64,000 bases of DNA from Adiantum capillus-veneris. Lineage: Eukaryota > Streptophyta > Polypodiopsida > Polypodiales > Pteridaceae. This document shows, piece after piece, positions 60,709 through 64,000 of this stretch (positions are counted from its first letter, which is position 1; every line of letters begins with the position of its first letter). The notes under the pieces are model-generated. The model saw only the letters and a program-made list of their open reading frames with translations, searched no databases and was not told the DNA's origin. The stretch is from assembly GCA_014529385.2 (NCBI GenBank), contig CM043964.1, positions 103,618,587-103,682,586 on the forward strand. Reading direction: 5' to 3'. The translations under genes and the position numbers were made by a program.

Positions 60709-61035
60709 ATGCAAAATATTTGTGAATCATTTTCCAAGAGATCTCTACAAGAAGCATCATCCAATTCTAAGCCCATGGCTCCTAAATCAATAAAGAGAGA
60801 AATGGAATCGTTGTTTGTAGATGCATTGCCTTCATCATATATCTTTGAATTCGTCATCCTTTATGTCATCATCTTCATCATCATGACAATCATCCTCGCT
60901 AAGACTTGCCACCCCGACGGACTTGATTCATCGACCTTCCTCTCCTTTGTCTCCACCTCATCCAAAGTAGGAGGTGGAAGAGGGTCGAAGAATCAGGGAT
61001 TTAATATTTACGTAATTACGTCAAATTTTGTGTGA
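60709..61035 (+). CDS. Possible small membrane protein, weak
   Basis: Open frame of 108 codons. The product is hydrophilic at first (SKRSLQEASSNSKPMAPKSI), then has one strong hydrophobic helix (FEFVILYVIIFIIMTIILAK) followed by a Gly/Ser-rich end. No homology is recognised. It sits in an AT-rich gap between the divergent H3-like and kinase-like genes. Chance is a serious alternative. Confidence 0.22.
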   Translation: MQNICESFSKRSLQEASSNSKPMAPKSIKREMESLFVDALPSSYIFEFVILYVIIFIIMTIILAKTCHPDGLDSSTFLSFVSTSSKVGGGRGSKNQGFNIYVITSNFV

Positions 61036-61221
61036 TCACAAGTTCTTATTGACACATTTACATTATCACAATAAACATGATCACACAGAAATCGGTGTAG
61101 GGTGACTTGCAAACCACAAACTTCACGCCAGGCTTTTCTGTTTCCCCGACGGGCCTGCCGGGCTTTATTATTTTCCCTGCGGGCCCCCTGGGGAAACAAG
61201 AAATCCTAGCGGGCTATTAGA

Positions 61222-61231
61222 GTTATATATA
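61222..61231 (+). promoter_or_regulatory. Candidate TATA box upstream of the kinase-like gene
   Basis: TTATATATAC in a locally GC-rich setting, just upstream of the perfect palindrome GGCCCGATCGGGCC (61236-61249) and a GA microsatellite that would lie in the 5' leader. Placement is suggestive only: the recognisable coding exon begins 1.5 kb further on. Confidence 0.3.
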
Positions 61232-61276
61232 CGTAGGCCCGATCGGGCCCGCTGGATGTATTGGCTCTTTCGTCTT

Positions 61277-61277
<1 letters not shown>

Positions 61278-61342
<65 letters not shown>
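61278..61342. repeat. (GA)n microsatellite
   Basis: About 32 GA units, followed to 61380 by shorter GA blocks. Confidence 0.96.
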
Positions 61343-61344
<2 letters not shown>

Positions 61345-61454
61345 AAGAGAGAGAGAGCGCTCAGAGAGAGAGAGAGAGCGCTTGCACCACCTTTGCACGT
61401 ACGTCAAGAGGAGAGAGGAAAGAGGGAGAGAGGGGGTCGTGTGGGAGCGTTCTC

Positions 61455-61590
61455 TACGTCGCAGTGCGTGGCAGCAACAAAGTACCTGACCACACAATCC
61501 TGGTATGTGTGGTGTGTGTGTCTGTATGCATGCCTTTTGTCGTAGTGCGTGGCAGTAATAAGGTACCTTACCACACAATGGGAGTGTGTG
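61455..61590. repeat. Two-copy tandem repeat
   Basis: AGTGCGTGGCAGCAACAAAG...ACCACACAATC near 61461 and AGTGCGTGGCAGTAATAAGG...ACCACACAATG near 61544, about 83 bases apart. Confidence 0.8.
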
Positions 61591-61634
61591 TGTAAGATTT
61601 TCTACGGAACAATGCTTATCACGGGGACATCACC

Positions 61635-61862
61635 TCGATGACGCGGGAAAGATGGTATCCTTGTGGTAAGTATTGGCTTACCGTTTAGGTACTACATCGG
61701 TAACGCGGCTAATAGAATGTCGTTTGTTAGAAGCATATGTTTTTGCATAAATGTGGCATTCAGGTCGTTAACCCGGCCGTACGAACGTCATATAATTTGT
61801 ATGTGCATGTGCAGTTAATTTTTTAAGTATTAAGTATATGAAATACTTGGTCGGTAACGCGG
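61635..61862. promoter_or_regulatory. Four spaced copies of TCGGTAACGCGG
   Basis: TCGATGACGCGG (61635), TCGGTAACGCGG (61697), TCGTTAACCCGG (61765) and TCGGTAACGCGG (61851), at 62, 68 and 86 base spacing in otherwise AT-rich sequence upstream of the kinase-like exon. The intervening sequence is not obviously repeated, which is more like binding sites than a simple tandem array. Confidence 0.45.
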
Positions 61863-61964
61863 TTGTGAAGAGTATTTTGTATACAAAATGTATGAATTGT
61901 TTGATTTTGTTGTTTTTAACTGTCCATTTGAAATTATATACTAGCTAATCATATTCAGAATAAT

Positions 61965-62165
61965 ACTTTATTCATCAATCATCGCTATTTTAAATGTTCC
62001 ATTTATATAGAATACTTTATTCATCAATCATCACTATTTTAAATGTTCCATTTATATAGAATACTTTATTCATTAATCATCACTATTTTCAATGTTTCAT
62101 TTATATAGAATACTTTATTTATCAATCATCGTTGTTTTAAATGTTCCATTTATATAAATTACATG
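61965..62165. repeat. 49-base tandem repeat, four copies
   Basis: ACTTTATTCATCAATCATC begins units at 61965, 62014, 62063 and 62112. More diverged relatives (ATCATCGC...CATTTACATAAATTC) continue to about 62380. Confidence 0.92.
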
Positions 62166-62766
62166 TAAAAAAATATTAATACAAAAATTGCATGTTTAAT
62201 ATTCGTTTTTAATCTTTTTAAAGGACTCTCAAGCGTTATCGCTAGTTTTAATGCCTCATTTACATAAATTCTCTGCAAAAAATCCAAATACATACAATTT
62301 GCATGTTAAATATTCTTTTGTATCTTTTAAAGAGCATCAATTATCATCGCTTTTTGATTGCTACATTTACATAAATTCTATGTAAAAAAGTGTGTGAACA
62401 CAATTTTCTAGTCCAATTTGTATACTTTCAATGTTTTAAATATTTTTGAAGATTTTAAGTCGGTGTGTGCTTTGTTTGAATTAGTATGTGCGCACGGAGA
62501 AAAATATAAGTTGAAATTTCAATATATGTTGAAATGTTAAAGACCGTTAACATGTATTGTTTGGTCTGAATTAAGTTCTTATAAACCATTTGTTTGAACT
62601 ACTTTTTGCACGTGTAATAGATTGCAATTTTAAGTGAAGATTACATTCAATTTTTATCAATATTTCCATAACATTTGTTAAAGTCTTCAAGTGGTGGTTA
62701 AGAGTTTACCTGAGATAGTGTGAGAGTGGTAGTCTCATTCACAACCATGAATTTGTATTTGATATG

Positions 62767-62783
62767 TTGTTTTTGTATTGTAG
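62767..62783 (+). promoter_or_regulatory. Probable splice acceptor
   Basis: TTGTTTTTGTATTGTAG immediately before the kinase-like coding exon: a T-rich tract ending in AG. Confidence 0.5.
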
Positions 62784-64000
62784 TGCAAATATGATGCTAG
62801 ATCAAAAGAAATGTATTATGCGTGCCATTCATAAAGAATGTATTTTGGCAATCTCATCATGTGCAACTGATCACATACAGTAGATCAGTGAAAGTGATGT
62901 CTACATCAAAGACATCACTAGTGCTATATGGGAGAACACAGAGCACAGGTTGCGACTTGAAGGCCAATACAAGTTGTTGAGTCCAGCTGGGGTACGAGAA
63001 TCTGACCCCCAACACAAGGTCAGGACAGTGTTGGGCAATATGAAAGTATGTTGCAGAGACTTAAAGGAAGATATCCCACCAGCTTGCGACATGTCAAAAT
63101 TAGAGCTCTACGATAAATTGTGGGAAGAACAGAATGTAAAGATGAAGCGTGTGAAAGCGCAGGACCAAGCAGCTTTACCCAAGAGATTGAAGATGGCCCA
63201 AGATGCGCAAGCATCTTTGGGAGGTCGATCCGATGCTAGCGGCATCGGCACAATCATGCGCACCGTTTTGAATGCAAACTGCGCTCATCTTGTCGGCATC
63301 CCTCATGAAGCCTTGGTAGAAGGTATGAGGATTGGAGCAGGCTCCTTTGGTGTGTGCACATTGTACACTATCAAAGGCATCTCATTTTTTCCAGAGCACA
63401 TTACATATGTGGGAAAATGTTACAAGGGAGGGAGTGAGGCAAAATTTCACAACTTTCAGACAGAGCAAGGAATGCAAATGCTTCACCCCTCCATTGTAAG
63501 GTGCATTGGGTTTACTACAGAAGCTCCTTGGGTCACGATATTCCCATACTACAATGGGGGTACCGTGGGCAGCATGATGTGATGCTTATCGTTTGCTCAC
63601 GGATTGTTCATACGACACATGCACAGGCTACAACATGGTTGGAGGTCATTGCCTGTAGCAAACAACCCTGTAAGCGAGATAGACACGGTGCCGATCAAAG
63701 CACTGGTCGAGTAGATGTCGGCAATTTGTCATGCCTTAATCGACAGCGTTGCGGCTGTCCACTCGGCCGGTATAGTGCACAGTGACCTGCACCCGTTCAA
63801 TGTAATGTTGGACTTTACTCATGCCAATAAACCCAGCATCGGTATCATTGATTGGGGTATGATGCTAAGAACACCTGCTAAGTGCATAGAAAATAATTAT
63901 TTGTCTCCAAGCGCACAGTCGGACAAAGCAGTTTTGAATACACAGAGAGCAAGGAACGCCGAGATGGCTAAGCAACCGTGGATTGCTCCTGAACTATATG
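62784..64000 (+). pseudogene. Atypical protein kinase, runs off the window
   Basis: One frame runs from 62784 (first Met 62791) to the window end with three stops (62881-62883, 63580-63582, 63712-63714). Counting from that Met, an N-terminal domain of about 165 residues is shared with the 41-42 kb copy. The kinase domain then shows the glycine loop GAGSFG (182-187), Lys209 (YVGK), Glu225 in helix C, catalytic loop HSDLHPFN (330-337), DWG (354-356) in place of DFG, and APE (399-401). His334 replaces the usual catalytic-loop Lys; DLH is also seen in haspin and some TKL-like kinases. All other catalytic residues are present, so an unbroken relative could be active. The C-lobe end is outside the window. 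It is divergent from the H3-like gene 2.8 kb away. Confidence 0.85.

Overview
The window is nuclear DNA of a plant-like eukaryote with a large, repeat-filled genome. The evidence is two LTR retrotransposon remnants primed by initiator tRNA-Met (TGGTATCAGAGC primer sites), hAT, LINE and other Ty3 debris, long dinucleotide microsatellites every few kilobases, splice-acceptor-like sites, low coding density, and no operons, ribosomal RNA genes or tRNAs. A fern, lycophyte or bryophyte fits best, but that is an inference from general composition. No intact protein-coding gene was found: every recognisable coding region carries stops or frameshifts, so most entries are pseudogenes or mobile-element relics.

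Layout. 1.4-5.8 kb: a minus-strand string of decayed reading frames built from diverged copies of one module, with a degenerate CCHC knuckle and an iterated IWxPK peptide that reappears on the plus strand at 12 kb. 8.4-9.3 kb: unrecognised decayed coding region. 11 kb: Ty3 integrase tail. 15.11-21.65 kb: a complete LTR-to-LTR insertion (minus strand, 2.2-2.4 kb LTRs, GAGAG target duplication) whose 2 kb interior holds only a broken gag and a scrap of the pre-integrase region. 23.2-27.8 kb: a plus-strand Ty3 element with LTR end, primer site, gag, protease, reverse transcriptase and RNase H, truncated before integrase. 29.2-36.4 kb: two arrays of short palindromes (CTATGGCCCTAGGGCCATAG type) either side of a decayed gene of unknown family. 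38.3-40.5 kb: hAT transposase pseudogene with a BED finger. 40.5-44.1 kb: minus-strand kinase-like pseudogene and unrecognised exons. 44.5-50.3 kb: inverted repeat around a microsatellite-dense core, then more GT/GA tracts. 52.1-54.2 kb: LINE fragments. 56.5-58.0 kb: unrecognised decayed gene. 58.16-58.53 kb: GC-rich foldback element. 58.7-60.0 kb (minus) and 62.8-64.0 kb (plus, running off the window): a divergent pair, a histone H3-fold protein with a tail of more than 300 residues and an atypical protein kinase.

The most interesting content is this last pair. The kinase has a second, older copy at 41.4-42.3 kb sharing both its N-terminal domain and its catalytic domain, so it belongs to a multicopy family. 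The H3-like gene keeps the alphaN, alpha1 and alpha2 histone signatures behind a long repetitive basic tail. Whether the two act together, and whether any copy elsewhere in the genome is intact, cannot be decided from this window.
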